From an uncultured Porphyromonadaceae bacterium (lineage in GTDB: Bacteria; Bacteroidota; Bacteroidia; Bacteroidales; Muribaculaceae), in contig CABPYL010000017.1 of NCBI GenBank assembly GCA_902461565.1, positions 1 to 56,120 on the forward strand: 56,120 bases of DNA, written 5' to 3'. Numbering within the stretch: the first letter of the stretch is position 1; each line of letters starts with the position of its first letter. Position numbers and translations under genes: made by a program. This document shows positions 1 through 7,855 of this stretch, in pieces. The notes under the pieces were generated by a model, which did not search any database, was not told the origin of the DNA, and saw only the letters and a program-made list of their open reading frames with translations.

Positions 1-87
1 CAGCAGGTTGATGATTATTAGTTCTCCGGCAATCAGGAGAACCGGTATGTACCGTTCACGCTCGAGAGTTCTGTCGGTCAAAGTCAT
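1..87 (-). CDS. N-terminus of a membrane protein, perhaps a polyprenyl-phosphate sugar transferase (partial)
   Basis: An ATG at 85-87 on the minus strand opens a frame that stays open for 29 codons to the left edge. It starts MTLTDRTLERERYIPVLL and then runs into a hydrophobic stretch (IAGELIIINLL), which looks like a short cytoplasmic segment followed by the first membrane helix. That pattern resembles the N-terminus of undecaprenyl-phosphate glucose phosphotransferases (WcaJ type) in Bacteroidales, but 29 residues are too few to decide. The rest lies outside the window. Confidence 0.4.
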   Translation of the reverse strand, partial: MTLTDRTLERERYIPVLLIAGELIIINLL

Positions 88-141
88 AATACGGTTAGTT
101 GAAAAATTTAATAAAGCGGGCGACGAATTCTTGTTGGGGCT

Positions 142-1074
142 TTAAAGTGCAACCTTTTTGTAGACGTCGAGTTCTGTGATTTTGGAATTGGTTATGGCGG
201 AGCCGAATGGCAGCGGGCCGCCGTAAATACCTACTTGCGTGCCGTCGGTGCCAAGCCATGCTGCGGCGTTTTCGCCGAGCAACTCGTAGCTGTCCCGGCT
301 TTCCTTGAATACTGGTGTGCCGGCGGGAAGACTTGTATTGGACGTGTATGACATGTAGGAGAAGAAATTTGGACACGGTCCGATATAATAGCAGTTTATC
401 TGGGTGGCAGGTCGGAGTGAATTGCTGTTGTCGAAATCATATACGAACAAGCAGTTCTTATACCAATTTCCAATGCTATTGCAATTTATAATGTCGCAGT
501 TAAAAAAGCTATGTTTGCCGGTTGAATAATTGCCTTTTCGGATAATGCAGGAGACGTATGTGAAAGATCCTTTGCCTCTGATGAAGCAATCATTTAAAAC
601 GCAATGGATAAATAGGCCGTTATCTATGTTCGAGCGACCGTAATACGTAAGGTCGTATATATTGCATTTAATAAAAGCGAAATCTATAAGTTTGGTATAT
701 TGAAGCGTGTAGGGAAAATACATATCTTCAAAAATCATCCGGAAATTTTTATTCTCACCGGTCTGCGGAATATCGATATGCGTAGCGCCGAAAATAACTG
801 TAGGATTTGAGTCCGGCATCATGCCAGCACCACGTACGGTAACTTTTTTCGAAGTGAAGTCGGTAGCATTAAAGGTGCCCGGCGATAGTGTTATAACATC
901 GCCGTCCTGGGCGGCGGCATAGGCTTCTTTGAGGGCATTTGCGGAATAGAACAATTTTATTTCGCTTCCGTGTGTAAGGGTAGCCATAAGAGAGGCTTGC
1001 GCGGATGTAAAAATGCCACATATAGAAATCAGGAGTAGAGTAAAAAGTTTCACTTCGGTTAGTATCAGGTGCAT
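142..1074 (-). CDS. Secreted beta-helix-like hypothetical protein
   Basis: A 310-residue protein of unknown function. The ATG at 1072-1074 was chosen because it is followed by a signal peptide (MHLILTEVKLFTLLLISICG then IFTSAQA); the frame stays open further upstream, but that part is the structured leader and has no protein character. After the signal come a segment like the start of pectate-lyase-type proteins (GDVITLSPGTFNATDF, about residues 56-71) and repeated short strands rich in Cys, Asn and aromatic residues (FIHCVLNDCFI, VSCIIRKGN, FNCDIINC). These suggest a right-handed parallel beta-helix in an exported protein. The end has VGIYGGPLPFG, which I associate with such Bacteroidetes proteins, and no T9SS sorting domain was recognised. 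G+C is lower than in the neighbours. It is the only gene behind the promoter at 1460-1491 and its long leader. Confidence 0.7.
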   Translation of the reverse strand: MHLILTEVKLFTLLLISICGIFTSAQASLMATLTHGSEIKLFYSANALKEAYAAAQDGDVITLSPGTFNATDFTSKKVTVRGAGMMPDSNPTVIFGATHIDIPQTGENKNFRMIFEDMYFPYTLQYTKLIDFAFIKCNIYDLTYYGRSNIDNGLFIHCVLNDCFIRGKGSFTYVSCIIRKGNYSTGKHSFFNCDIINCNSIGNWYKNCLFVYDFDNSNSLRPATQINCYYIGPCPNFFSYMSYTSNTSLPAGTPVFKESRDSYELLGENAAAWLGTDGTQVGIYGGPLPFGSAITNSKITELDVYKKVAL

Positions 1075-1130
1075 CCTGTCTACCCCTTTTAGATACGGAT
1101 GGTTTATGGTCGGGTTAGTAAACAAAAGAC

Positions 1131-1453
1131 GTGGGTAGTCTGTATCCGTCGCCTGTCCCGCCACAAGAGGCTCTCGCATGCCCACACAGCCGGAACAGGC
1201 AACACAGAACCCCCACGCCGAGGTGTATAGGCAAAATCCGACAATGCCTTGGCGGCACTGCCGGTGCGGATATACAACTACCCGTAGGGCATCTACTGTT
1301 GCTCCGGTCTCCGACTGTGTTGAAATTTGCGAGATTTCTGTGGCAGAGACTTATGCGCGTAATAAACGCCTTTCTTTATAAAAAGATTCCCACTCCTCCC
1401 TGCGGCATACATTTCCTCTGAAATGCCCGTTTGCCGCCAAATCGGCGTGAGAA
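1131..1453 (-). ncRNA. Large structured leader RNA upstream of the beta-helix gene
   Basis: Between the promoter at 1460-1491 and the ATG at 1074 lie about 380 untranslated bases full of helices. A long closing helix pairs 1133-1148 with 1267-1283 (GGGTAGT / ACTACCC, then TGTAT / ATACA after one bulged base, then CCG / CGG). Inside it are 1151-1158 with 1193-1200 (GCCTGT / ACAGGC), 1216-1219 with 1251-1254, AGGCA / TGCCT at about 1229-1249, and a GCAC / GTGC hairpin at about 1255-1267. On the promoter-proximal side are hairpins 1410-1415/1420-1425 (CATTTC / GAAATG), 1435-1438/1444-1447, 1357-1360/1366-1369, and 1307-1310/1347-1350 enclosing 1322-1326/1334-1338 (GAAAT / ATTTC). No signature of tmRNA, RNase P RNA, SRP RNA or a cobalamin or TPP riboswitch was recognised. 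Function is unknown; it may be a cis-regulatory leader or a separate small RNA. This strand is chosen because of the promoter. Confidence 0.6.
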
Positions 1454-1459
1454 CGTGCA

Positions 1460-1491
1460 CAAAATTAAACTACGAGTATCTAACTTACAAA
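1460..1491 (-). promoter_or_regulatory. Consensus Bacteroidetes promoter for the structured leader
   Basis: Read on the minus strand, TTTG (1491-1488) is followed after 20 bases by TAATTTTG (1467-1460), a full match to the Bacteroidetes -33/-7 consensus. Transcription should begin near 1453, about 380 bases before the start codon at 1074. Confidence 0.7.
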
Positions 1492-1582
1492 ATTTTTAAC
1501 ATATTTTTATTTTATAATCTGGAAAAACGGTATGTTATATAGATTGAACTGCGGCAAGCTTTTCCGGCTGTAGAACGGGGAA

Positions 1583-1795
1583 TCAGTAGTCGGCGCTGCG
1601 GGCGTTGTAGTGGTAATCCTCTTCGTCGGCGAGGATGCTTTCAAGGTCGCGGATGCGCGTGTGCGGGCCGTCGAACAAGTCGTTGAATTCGTCGATGTCG
1701 AAGTTAATGCCTACGGAGGGGGGAAGTGCTGCAGACAGTGCTGTTTCGCTGTTGGTGAAAAAGAAGAAAGATCTGAAGAATGTGCCGAATGCCAT
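1583..1795 (-). CDS. Small hypothetical protein, 70 residues
   Basis: A 70-residue frame that starts MAFGTFFRSFFFFTNSETAL and becomes strongly acidic towards the end (DIDEFNDLFD, ILADEEDYHYN). I do not recognise the family. Support for its being real is a TAAATTTG promoter box at 1836-1843, about 40 bases before the ATG, and the separation from both neighbours. The aromatic N-terminus is too short and polar to be a clear membrane helix or signal peptide. It is oriented towards the structured leader, so read-through from it would enter that region. A chance frame cannot be excluded. Confidence 0.55.
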   Translation of the reverse strand: MAFGTFFRSFFFFTNSETALSAALPPSVGINFDIDEFNDLFDGPHTRIRDLESILADEEDYHYNARSADY

Positions 1796-1835
1796 AAGAA
1801 GAGATGTTTAAGGTTATGTTATTAATGATATGCTG

Positions 1836-1843
1836 CAAATTTA
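1836..1843 (-). promoter_or_regulatory. -7 promoter box of the 70-residue ORF
   Basis: TAAATTTG on the minus strand fits TAnnTTTG; no convincing TTTG was found at -33. Confidence 0.45.
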
Positions 1844-1962
1844 TAGGCGGGCATGTGCTTGTATGATGCACATATTATTTAAAATTAGCTACAAAACGTT
1901 AAATAGGCCCGATTGCGCGCAATAAAAGCGGTTTAAAATTTTTCTTTTAGCCCCGAAGATTG

Positions 1963-1970
1963 TAAATTTG
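1963..1970 (+). promoter_or_regulatory. -7 promoter box of the propeller/amidase operon
   Basis: TAAATTTG on the plus strand, 38 bases before the ATG at 2008. A T-rich stretch replaces the -33 TTTG. The 5' UTR is A/T-rich, as usual for Bacteroidetes translation starts, which lack a strong Shine-Dalgarno sequence. Confidence 0.5.
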
Positions 1971-2007
1971 CCGTAGATAACTAAATTAACCTTAATAAAA
2001 TAAAACT

Positions 2008-2853
2008 ATGGACAAACGACACCTCGTTGGCGTTGCCGCACTCCTTCTTGCAGGCGGTATGGCCACAGCGCAGGTTCACAGTGCATCGCAGCCCCAGAAG
2101 TTGGTGAGCGCTCAGGTTGGTCTTATGGCTCCTGTGTGGTCGCCCGACGGCAGCATGATTGCTGTAACCTCCGACAATTACAAAGGCATCTATGTTGCAG
2201 ATGCCGACGGTTCCAATCTGCGTATCCTCACCAATGACGATGGCGCAGGCTACAAGATGGCATGGTCGGCCGACGGCCGCTCTCTTGCCGGCCGCGCCAA
2301 TGTAGCTGAAGGTAAAAAGATTCAGCACCAGATGCGCAGCTACGGTCTGGACGGCACCACCAAAGCTGTGGGCCAGCTCCGCCGCACCACCGCGCAGCCC
2401 GGTGTGCAGAAAGTGGAGAGCATCTATGGCGTAATGGCCACTGATCCCGCAGGCGCCACACGCCGTATTCCCGCACTTGCTCAGTTCCAGGGCCGCACAA
2501 TCATCAATCCCGCTCTTTCGCCCGACGGCAGCCAGGTAGCATTCCAGGTTCCCGGCAAGGGTATGTGGCTTGTAAGTGCCGACGGCAGCGACCTGCGTTC
2601 GCTCGGCAAGGGTTCACACCCCGCATGGATGCCCGACAGCCGCACGCTTCTCTACACCATCGTAGAGGACAACGGCGCAGAATTCACTGCTTCCACGCTT
2701 ATGTCGCTGGACGTACGCACAGGCTTCTCCGCCACTGTAGTTTCCGCATCCGACATGCTGCCCCTAACACCGGCAGTAGCTCCCGACGGCAGCAAGGTTG
2801 CTTTCGAGAACGCGCTGGACGCATCCATCTATGTTGTAAACCTTAAAAAATGA
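2008..2853 (+). CDS. Exported TolB/PD40-type beta-propeller protein
   Basis: A 281-residue exported protein with a signal peptide (MDKRHLVGVAALLLAGGMAT, cleavage probably near AQA/AQV around residue 22). Repeated PD40 motifs are visible: VWSPDGSMIAVTSDN, MAWSADGRSLAG, ALSPDGSQVAFQV and VAPDGSKVAFENA, each with the WSPDG/A signature of TolB-like propellers. The length fits a single five- or six-bladed propeller without a catalytic domain, so it is probably a periplasmic binding or scaffold protein. It is the first gene of a two-gene operon; its stop overlaps the start of the amidase gene (ATGA at 2850-2853), so the propeller may act together with the amidase at the cell wall. That partnership is inferred from coupling only. 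Confidence 0.8.
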   Translation: MDKRHLVGVAALLLAGGMATAQVHSASQPQKLVSAQVGLMAPVWSPDGSMIAVTSDNYKGIYVADADGSNLRILTNDDGAGYKMAWSADGRSLAGRANVAEGKKIQHQMRSYGLDGTTKAVGQLRRTTAQPGVQKVESIYGVMATDPAGATRRIPALAQFQGRTIINPALSPDGSQVAFQVPGKGMWLVSADGSDLRSLGKGSHPAWMPDSRTLLYTIVEDNGAEFTASTLMSLDVRTGFSATVVSASDMLPLTPAVAPDGSKVAFENALDASIYVVNLKK

Positions 2854-5465
2854 GCCGGATTATGAAAAAGACAATGATATTTTTCGCTAAGTCGGCTCTT
2901 GTTGCCGCCACAGCGCTTGTTGCAGTTCCCTCCGTTCAGGCAGAGGAAGAAAAAATAGAGTGGGGCGAATTCAAGCTTTATCTCGACCCGGGTCACGCAG
3001 GCCGTGAAAACCGTGGTCTCTGGGGCTACTCCGAGGCACAGAAAGTGCTACGCGTTGCCCTGAACGTGCGCGACATGCTCACTACCTATACTACAATCCC
3101 TGAAGAAAGCATCAAACTGTGCCGCCAGACCGACGATGACCAGATTTCGCTGGAAGAACGTTCCGACGAAGCCAACGCATGGGGTGCCGACTTCTTCTAT
3201 TCCATCCACTCCGATGCATCGGCAGCAAAGAACACCATCGTAACGCTGTTCGGCGGCTGGACCGTAGACGGTGTGAACGTTGAAAAGACCCCTAACGGCG
3301 GTAAGGCTTACGGAGATATCCTTGAGCCGAACCTCAAGAGCGTTATGCGCGTGGATTCGCGCGGCAACCGCTACGACCGCGACTTTTACATGCCCACCAC
3401 CGGCACTCACGAGAATCAGTTCCCCTATCTGTCGGTTAACCGTCGTACCAACATGCCGTCGCTGCTGAGCGAAGGCGGCTACCACACTCTGGCCGAGCAG
3501 CAGCAGCGCAATATGAACGACGATTACAAGCGTCTGGAGGCTTTCGCCGCATTCCAGTCCATTCTGAAATACCGCGGCCTCAGCGTTCCCGACCAGAACT
3601 TCGTTACCGGTATGGTATACAACTCGGAGAACAACCAGCCCATCAACGGCGCTGTAATCACTGTTTCGTCGGCCACCGATCCCGCCTTCACACCGCTGAC
3701 CTACACCACCGATACCTACGAATCGCTGTTCTGCCAGTACACCAAGAACGAGAATCTGATTCATAACGGATTCTTCTTCTTCGAGAACCTTCCCGCCGGC
3801 ACATACACCATCAAGTTTGAGGCCGAAGGTTTCGATACGGTAGAGAGAACCATCGAGACCGCCAAGGGCGGCGAGGTTTCCGCCGACTACATCACTTTCG
3901 CCGACGAGGCTCTTACCAGCAACATGCCCGCAGTAGTTTCGTCCGTTTCCGTAAGCGACCTCGAGAATGTGGACACATTCAACCCGATGGTTCTCACCTT
4001 CTCGCGCGGTATGGACCGCGAATCCGTTGAAAAAGCCCTGACCATCGACAACGACGGTATTATCGCTCTTAACTGGACCAACGACTACACCCTCGAAATC
4101 GACGTTACCAAGCTTGAACCGCTGTGGGAGTATACCATCACTATCGACGGCAGCGTAGCCAAAAACCTGCAGACCGGCGCATTCCTCGACGGTGACGGCG
4201 ACGGCGTTCCCGGCGGCGACTACGTGCTCACCTTCACAATGGCCGAACCCGACACCGAAGCTCCCGAAGTTGTTTCCACATATCCGGCTGCCGAAGGCGA
4301 GGTTACTTATGCCGTACGTCCTCCCATCCGCGTCCAGTTCAACGAAATCATCAACTGGAACAGCGATGACAACACCCTCCTGTTCGAGGTTAAGGACTCC
4401 CAGGGACATGTATATGAAATCGGCCACGAAAGCCATGCTATTGTAGGCAATGCTTCCGTAATCCACTGCTACCTCAACGAAGACCTTGCAAAGGACGTTG
4501 CAGTTTCCGTAAAGGTTGCTCCCGTAACCGACCTCAGCGGCAACACCAACGAGGGCTACAGCTTCCGCTTCCTCACCGAATACCGCGACTGCACCGAAAC
4601 CACCCAGCTGCAGGACCTCTCCAACGAGGGTACTTTCTGGGCTCCCAACGGTTCTGGCTCGTCCAGCGGTCTTAACGAAGAAGGCAACTCTATCGGCACT
4701 CTCGGCGATGCTCCCTTCCACGGCCAGAACAGCTCGTTCCAGATCACTTACTCTTTCGACCAGGGTTCGTCTGTTCCCACATGGTTTATCCGTAACCATA
4801 ACCCGAAGGGCAACGATGTACAGCTCCGTGGAAAGGAAGGCGTTCTGTCTATGTTCGTATACGGCGACGGCTCCAACAACGAAACCGGCCTGTTGATGCG
4901 CGACCAGACCTCCAACGCCCTCGTACGCCGCACTGCTCCCATGATTGTAGACTTCATCGGCTGGAACCAGTTTGTATGGGACATTGAAAACGACGAATGG
5001 AACCAGGCTCTTACCAACAACACAATCAACTCGCTGTTCAAGCGTATCTGGTATCTGGATGCAATCTTTATCGACCACGCTGTTGATCCCGACAACCTCC
5101 TGGAGGAAGATGATCCCGACTACAAGGCATGGGACGGCAAGATGGGCTACAACACCCTCACTCTCACCAAATGGGGCGAAGGCACACGTACAGCGAAACT
5201 CGAAGATATCGATATTCCCACTGCTATAGGCAATGTAACCGCTGAAACAGGCATGGCTGTTTCCTTCGACGGCACCACCGTACGTGTATCGTCGGAAAGC
5301 GCTATCGCTTCCATCGCAGTTTACAACGCTTCCGGCGCTCTCGTGGCAAAAGCTGCTCCTGCAGCAACATCCGCAACTCTCTCGCTTGCACATCTGCCCG
5401 CAGGCGTTTATGTAGCAGCTGTTGTTAACGGTGCAGAGACCCGCACCGTCAAGATTGTACGCTGA
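2850..5465 (+). CDS. Secreted N-acetylmuramoyl-L-alanine amidase with Ig-like domains and T9SS-type C-terminal domain
   Basis: An 871-residue secreted enzyme. After a signal peptide (cleavage near VQAEEE, residues 30-33) an Amidase_3-type domain spans about residues 40-245. Visible zinc ligands are His49 (DPGHAG), Glu62 (SEAQK) and His120 (SIHSDA), with a probable catalytic Glu208 (LLSEGG); this fold cuts the MurNAc-L-Ala bond of peptidoglycan. A carboxypeptidase-regulatory-like module follows (VTGMVYNSENNQPINGAVI), then two SbsA-type Ig-like domains (VSSVSVSDLENVDTFNP and VVSTYPAAEGEVTYAV) and a further beta-rich region. The last 80 residues (SIAVYNASGALV, LPAGVYVA, TVKIVR) look like a type IX secretion sorting domain, so it is probably released or anchored on the cell surface. 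It is far longer than a housekeeping amidase. An alternative start is the ATG at 2862 (MKKTMIFF). Translation is coupled to the propeller gene by ATGA. Confidence 0.85.
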   Translation: MSRIMKKTMIFFAKSALVAATALVAVPSVQAEEEKIEWGEFKLYLDPGHAGRENRGLWGYSEAQKVLRVALNVRDMLTTYTTIPEESIKLCRQTDDDQISLEERSDEANAWGADFFYSIHSDASAAKNTIVTLFGGWTVDGVNVEKTPNGGKAYGDILEPNLKSVMRVDSRGNRYDRDFYMPTTGTHENQFPYLSVNRRTNMPSLLSEGGYHTLAEQQQRNMNDDYKRLEAFAAFQSILKYRGLSVPDQNFVTGMVYNSENNQPINGAVITVSSATDPAFTPLTYTTDTYESLFCQYTKNENLIHNGFFFFENLPAGTYTIKFEAEGFDTVERTIETAKGGEVSADYITFADEALTSNMPAVVSSVSVSDLENVDTFNPMVLTFSRGMDRESVEKALTIDNDGIIALNWTNDYTLEIDVTKLEPLWEYTITIDGSVAKNLQTGAFLDGDGDGVPGGDYVLTFTMAEPDTEAPEVVSTYPAAEGEVTYAVRPPIRVQFNEIINWNSDDNTLLFEVKDSQGHVYEIGHESHAIVGNASVIHCYLNEDLAKDVAVSVKVAPVTDLSGNTNEGYSFRFLTEYRDCTETTQLQDLSNEGTFWAPNGSGSSSGLNEEGNSIGTLGDAPFHGQNSSFQITYSFDQGSSVPTWFIRNHNPKGNDVQLRGKEGVLSMFVYGDGSNNETGLLMRDQTSNALVRRTAPMIVDFIGWNQFVWDIENDEWNQALTNNTINSLFKRIWYLDAIFIDHAVDPDNLLEEDDPDYKAWDGKMGYNTLTLTKWGEGTRTAKLEDIDIPTAIGNVTAETGMAVSFDGTTVRVSSESAIASIAVYNASGALVAKAAPAATSATLSLAHLPAGVYVAAVVNGAETRTVKIVR

Positions 5466-5512
5466 TAATTTTTCCCGTCAACCGGCTTGCCGGGATGACT
5501 GATAATAAATTG

Positions 5513-5543
5513 GCCCTGTCGCATGGTGCGGCAGGGCTTTTTC
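5513..5543 (+). terminator. Rho-independent terminator after the amidase gene
   Basis: GCCCTGTCGC (5513-5522), a 5-base loop and GCGGCAGGGC (5528-5537) form a 10-bp stem with one G-U pair, followed by TTTTTC. Confidence 0.85.
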
Positions 5544-5607
5544 TATGTTGTAAAATACAATATGGTTACAATAAAGTTACAATATAACATCATGTGTGGA
5601 AATCACC

Positions 5608-5615
5608 TATATTTG
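5608..5615 (+). promoter_or_regulatory. -7 promoter box of the 118-residue unknown
   Basis: TATATTTG matches TAnnTTTG, 85 bases before the ATG at 5701. Confidence 0.45.
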
Positions 5616-5700
5616 CATCAACAAAACCATACAATTATCAGTTTATATATTGCCGCTTTTAAAAACGGGTATTCAGGAACAACACAGATCGTATTAAAAA

Positions 5701-6057
5701 ATGATTACCAAGAAAGTTATTCAGACCCTCTACAAAAAATATCGCAAACTTCCGCCGAGCCCCGATTGCCTGGACATACCGTTGCTGTTCGACGGAGCTT
5801 CCGCACATCATAATATCGTGATTGATATGGAAGGACCGGTAGATACCCTTTTAATCCGCAGTATAGATCCGGATTCTCCGTTCCACCGTATTCCGCTGGA
5901 CCGTATACATGCTATTGTCCCCTTCGAGGAATGGGTGGCGATAGTTCTACACTCTTCCATTATCTTCCTTAACAAGAAATCGCCGAAGGTGAGCGTACAT
6001 ATCCGTACCGAACCGCCTACGCTGTGGGAGCGTATAAAAGGTCTGTTCAATAAATAG
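5701..6057 (+). CDS. Conserved-looking hypothetical protein, 118 residues
   Basis: A 118-residue protein without signal peptide or membrane segment; I do not recognise a named family. It starts MITKKVIQTLYKKYRKLP and has alternating hydrophobic strands (IVIDMEGPVDTLLIRSI, IVPFEEWVAIVLHSSIIFL) that suggest a small cytoplasmic alpha/beta fold with a basic N-terminus. The A-rich sequence directly before the ATG is a typical Bacteroidetes translation start. It stands alone, with a promoter box at 5608 and a strong hairpin downstream, so it is a monocistronic unit. Confidence 0.7.
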   Translation: MITKKVIQTLYKKYRKLPPSPDCLDIPLLFDGASAHHNIVIDMEGPVDTLLIRSIDPDSPFHRIPLDRIHAIVPFEEWVAIVLHSSIIFLNKKSPKVSVHIRTEPPTLWERIKGLFNK

Positions 6058-6094
6058 CCACATCTAATAGCTTAACTTGGTATACCTGTATACG

Positions 6095-6124
6095 TCAGTC
6101 GCCTCCGCAAGCGGTGGCGACTGA
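6095..6124. terminator. Strong hairpin between convergent genes
   Basis: TCAGTCGCC (6095-6103) pairs with GGCGACTGA (6116-6124) and CCGC with GCGG inside, around an AA tip. The U-tract is weak (ATTATTGTT on the plus strand). It sits between the convergent genes ending at 6057 and 6147 and probably terminates either or both. Confidence 0.6.
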
Positions 6125-6146
6125 ATTATTGTTCATATGTTCTGAA

Positions 6147-6920
6147 TCAGTATTCTCCGGCTTCTCCGGCTCCGAAGAGGGCGAAATCGTATACTGTAGG
6201 GTCGTCGGGGCGGAAACGGCGCAGGGCTTCTGTAAGTTCCACTGCGGCACGTCTGTCGTTCTGCTTGCGTTGCAGCAGACCTAAGGAGCGGGCCGTGCGC
6301 GCCGAATGAACGTCCAGCGGAATGAACAGCTGCGACGGTTTCAGGGCCTCCCATACTCCGAGGTCCACAATGCCGTCGTTTCTCACCAGCCACCGCAGTG
6401 TCATGTTGAACCGTTTAAGGGCGGAGGCGTCGGCCTTATCGGGCAGACAGCGTGACGGTCCGTCGAGAGGAGCCTTACAGGCTGCGTCGGTATCGGCGAA
6501 TACTTTGTTCATAGCTTCGGCGATAGCCCATGCCGGCGCCTCTGTGGCAACGGCACCTGTTGCAGAGGCAAAATCCTCCATACTGCCGTAGCGGGTGTAT
6601 ATTTCGCGCAATCCGCGCAGCAAGTAGCGCAGGTGGCGGCCGAAAAAAGTGCGGTGTATATTGTCCTCGCCGATGGCGTCGATATCACCTTCCATAACAA
6701 AACGGTATGGCTGGTGCCACATTATGGCGTCCATCTTTTCGGCGTTACGCAGTATCATTGGACGACGCCCCCATGAAATCACAGAGGTTGCGAACGCCGA
6801 TATTTCTATGTCGCGTTTGTCGCTGTATCGCTTTGGGAACTGTATCGGGTCTTCAAGGAAGAATTCCGGAGCGTTATACTTTGCGGCAAGGGTATCGAGA
6901 AGCTGTTGCAGATCGTTCAT
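6147..6920 (-). CDS. TIGR02757 (DUF2400) family protein
   Basis: A 257-residue cytoplasmic protein of the TIGR02757 family, whose biochemical role is unknown. Recognisable stretches are the N-terminal FFLEDPIQFPKRYSDKRDIE, AFATSVISWGRRP at about residues 45-57 and the C-terminal FIPLDVHSARTARSLGLL and YDFALFGAG. The helical layout resembles DNA glycosylase/HhH-type folds, but I see no catalytic Lys/Asp pattern I would defend. The ATG at 6918-6920 is preferred over one eight codons upstream that would overlap the preceding gene. It follows the nucleoside phosphorylase gene by 4 bases and is probably co-transcribed with it. Confidence 0.8.
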   Translation of the reverse strand: MNDLQQLLDTLAAKYNAPEFFLEDPIQFPKRYSDKRDIEISAFATSVISWGRRPMILRNAEKMDAIMWHQPYRFVMEGDIDAIGEDNIHRTFFGRHLRYLLRGLREIYTRYGSMEDFASATGAVATEAPAWAIAEAMNKVFADTDAACKAPLDGPSRCLPDKADASALKRFNMTLRWLVRNDGIVDLGVWEALKPSQLFIPLDVHSARTARSLGLLQRKQNDRRAAVELTEALRRFRPDDPTVYDFALFGAGEAGEY

Positions 6921-6924
6921 CGCA

Positions 6925-7800
6925 TCATATACGGTCCAGCACAACCTTTACAAGGTCGGCGATTCCCGATTTGTAGTTGGGGTTGGCTTCGGAGTTGAAA
7001 CGGTTCGCGATGATGGAACATACAGTCATGCACTTGTGGCCCATAAGACGGCCCATTCCGGCAAGCGGAGCGCTCTCCATCTCATAGTTGGTGATTACGC
7101 GGCCTTCGTATTCGAATTCCTCCAGACGGCGGTTGAGATCCGGATTTGCAAGCGGCAGACGTACGTAACGGCCCTGCGGGCCATAGAAACCGACGGCCGA
7201 TATAGTGTTGCCGCGCACCATGTCATTGCCTCCGATGCGGTCTACCAGTTCTGCGTCGGCAGCAACGATGTAAGGACGTGCCCAAAGAGGATTCCAGCCG
7301 GTGTGTTCGCACAATGCTTTTTCGAAGTCGAGGTCGGCAACCTTGTTGCGACCGGCATAATAATTCAGTACGCCGTCGAAACCGATGGATCGCTCGGCGA
7401 TGACGGGGGTGCCCAGTGTTATTTCGGGGCGCAGGGAGCCGGAGGTGCCTATACGGACCATTGTGAGGCTGCGCAATTGTTCGCGCACGCGTCGGGTACT
7501 GAAGTCGATATTGGCAAGCCCGTCCAGTTCAGTAACGACGATATCGATGTTGTCCGGGCCAATGCCGTGGCTTATGCACATTATAGGCTTGTCTTTGTAT
7601 GTGCCTCCGATAGTATGGAACTCGCGTGCGCTCACCTCGTAGCTGCGGGTATCGAAGAAGCCGGCTACCATGTCGACGCGTCCGGGGTCGCCGACGAGGA
7701 TAATATTGTCGCAAAGCTGATCGGGACGCAGGTGAATGTGGAAGGCCGTGCCGTCCGGGTTGATTATGAATTCAGATTCGGGAATAATTCTTTCGGTCAT
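6925..7800 (-). CDS. Nucleoside phosphorylase, uridine phosphorylase-like
   Basis: A 291-residue member of the PNP_UDP_1 family, which cleaves nucleosides with phosphate to a free base and (deoxy)ribose-1-phosphate. Visible signatures are the phosphate-binding VGDPGRVD near residue 37, ISHGIGPDNIDIVVTEL near residue 76, RIGTSGSL near residue 115, and NYEMESAPLAGMG near residue 220, which carries the Met-Glu-Ser that binds the ribose hydroxyls. The family usually has about 250 residues; the extra length is an N-terminal segment before the core. Whether uridine or a purine nucleoside is the substrate cannot be told from sequence alone; the overall look favours uridine. It probably forms a small salvage unit with the TIGR02757 gene downstream. 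Confidence 0.85.
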   Translation of the reverse strand: MTERIIPESEFIINPDGTAFHIHLRPDQLCDNIILVGDPGRVDMVAGFFDTRSYEVSAREFHTIGGTYKDKPIMCISHGIGPDNIDIVVTELDGLANIDFSTRRVREQLRSLTMVRIGTSGSLRPEITLGTPVIAERSIGFDGVLNYYAGRNKVADLDFEKALCEHTGWNPLWARPYIVAADAELVDRIGGNDMVRGNTISAVGFYGPQGRYVRLPLANPDLNRRLEEFEYEGRVITNYEMESAPLAGMGRLMGHKCMTVCSIIANRFNSEANPNYKSGIADLVKVVLDRI

Positions 7801-7855
7801 GGGGTAGAGATTTAGATGATTATATATAGAACACCCGTACGGCGCGGTTTTGTTC

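Noticed and set aside
1131..1421. Small plus-strand protein in the region before the beta-helix gene
   Set aside because: The frame coincides with the paired arms of the structured RNA and has Arg/Pro/Cys-rich shadow composition.
1131..1453. tmRNA, RNase P RNA, SRP RNA or a known riboswitch
   Set aside because: None of the conserved core sequences of these RNAs that I know was found on either strand; identity left open.
3048..5393. Long open frame of 781 codons on the minus strand opposite the amidase gene
   Set aside because: Valine/alanine-rich sequence without domain motifs; it is the reverse-complement shadow of a G+C-rich coding gene.
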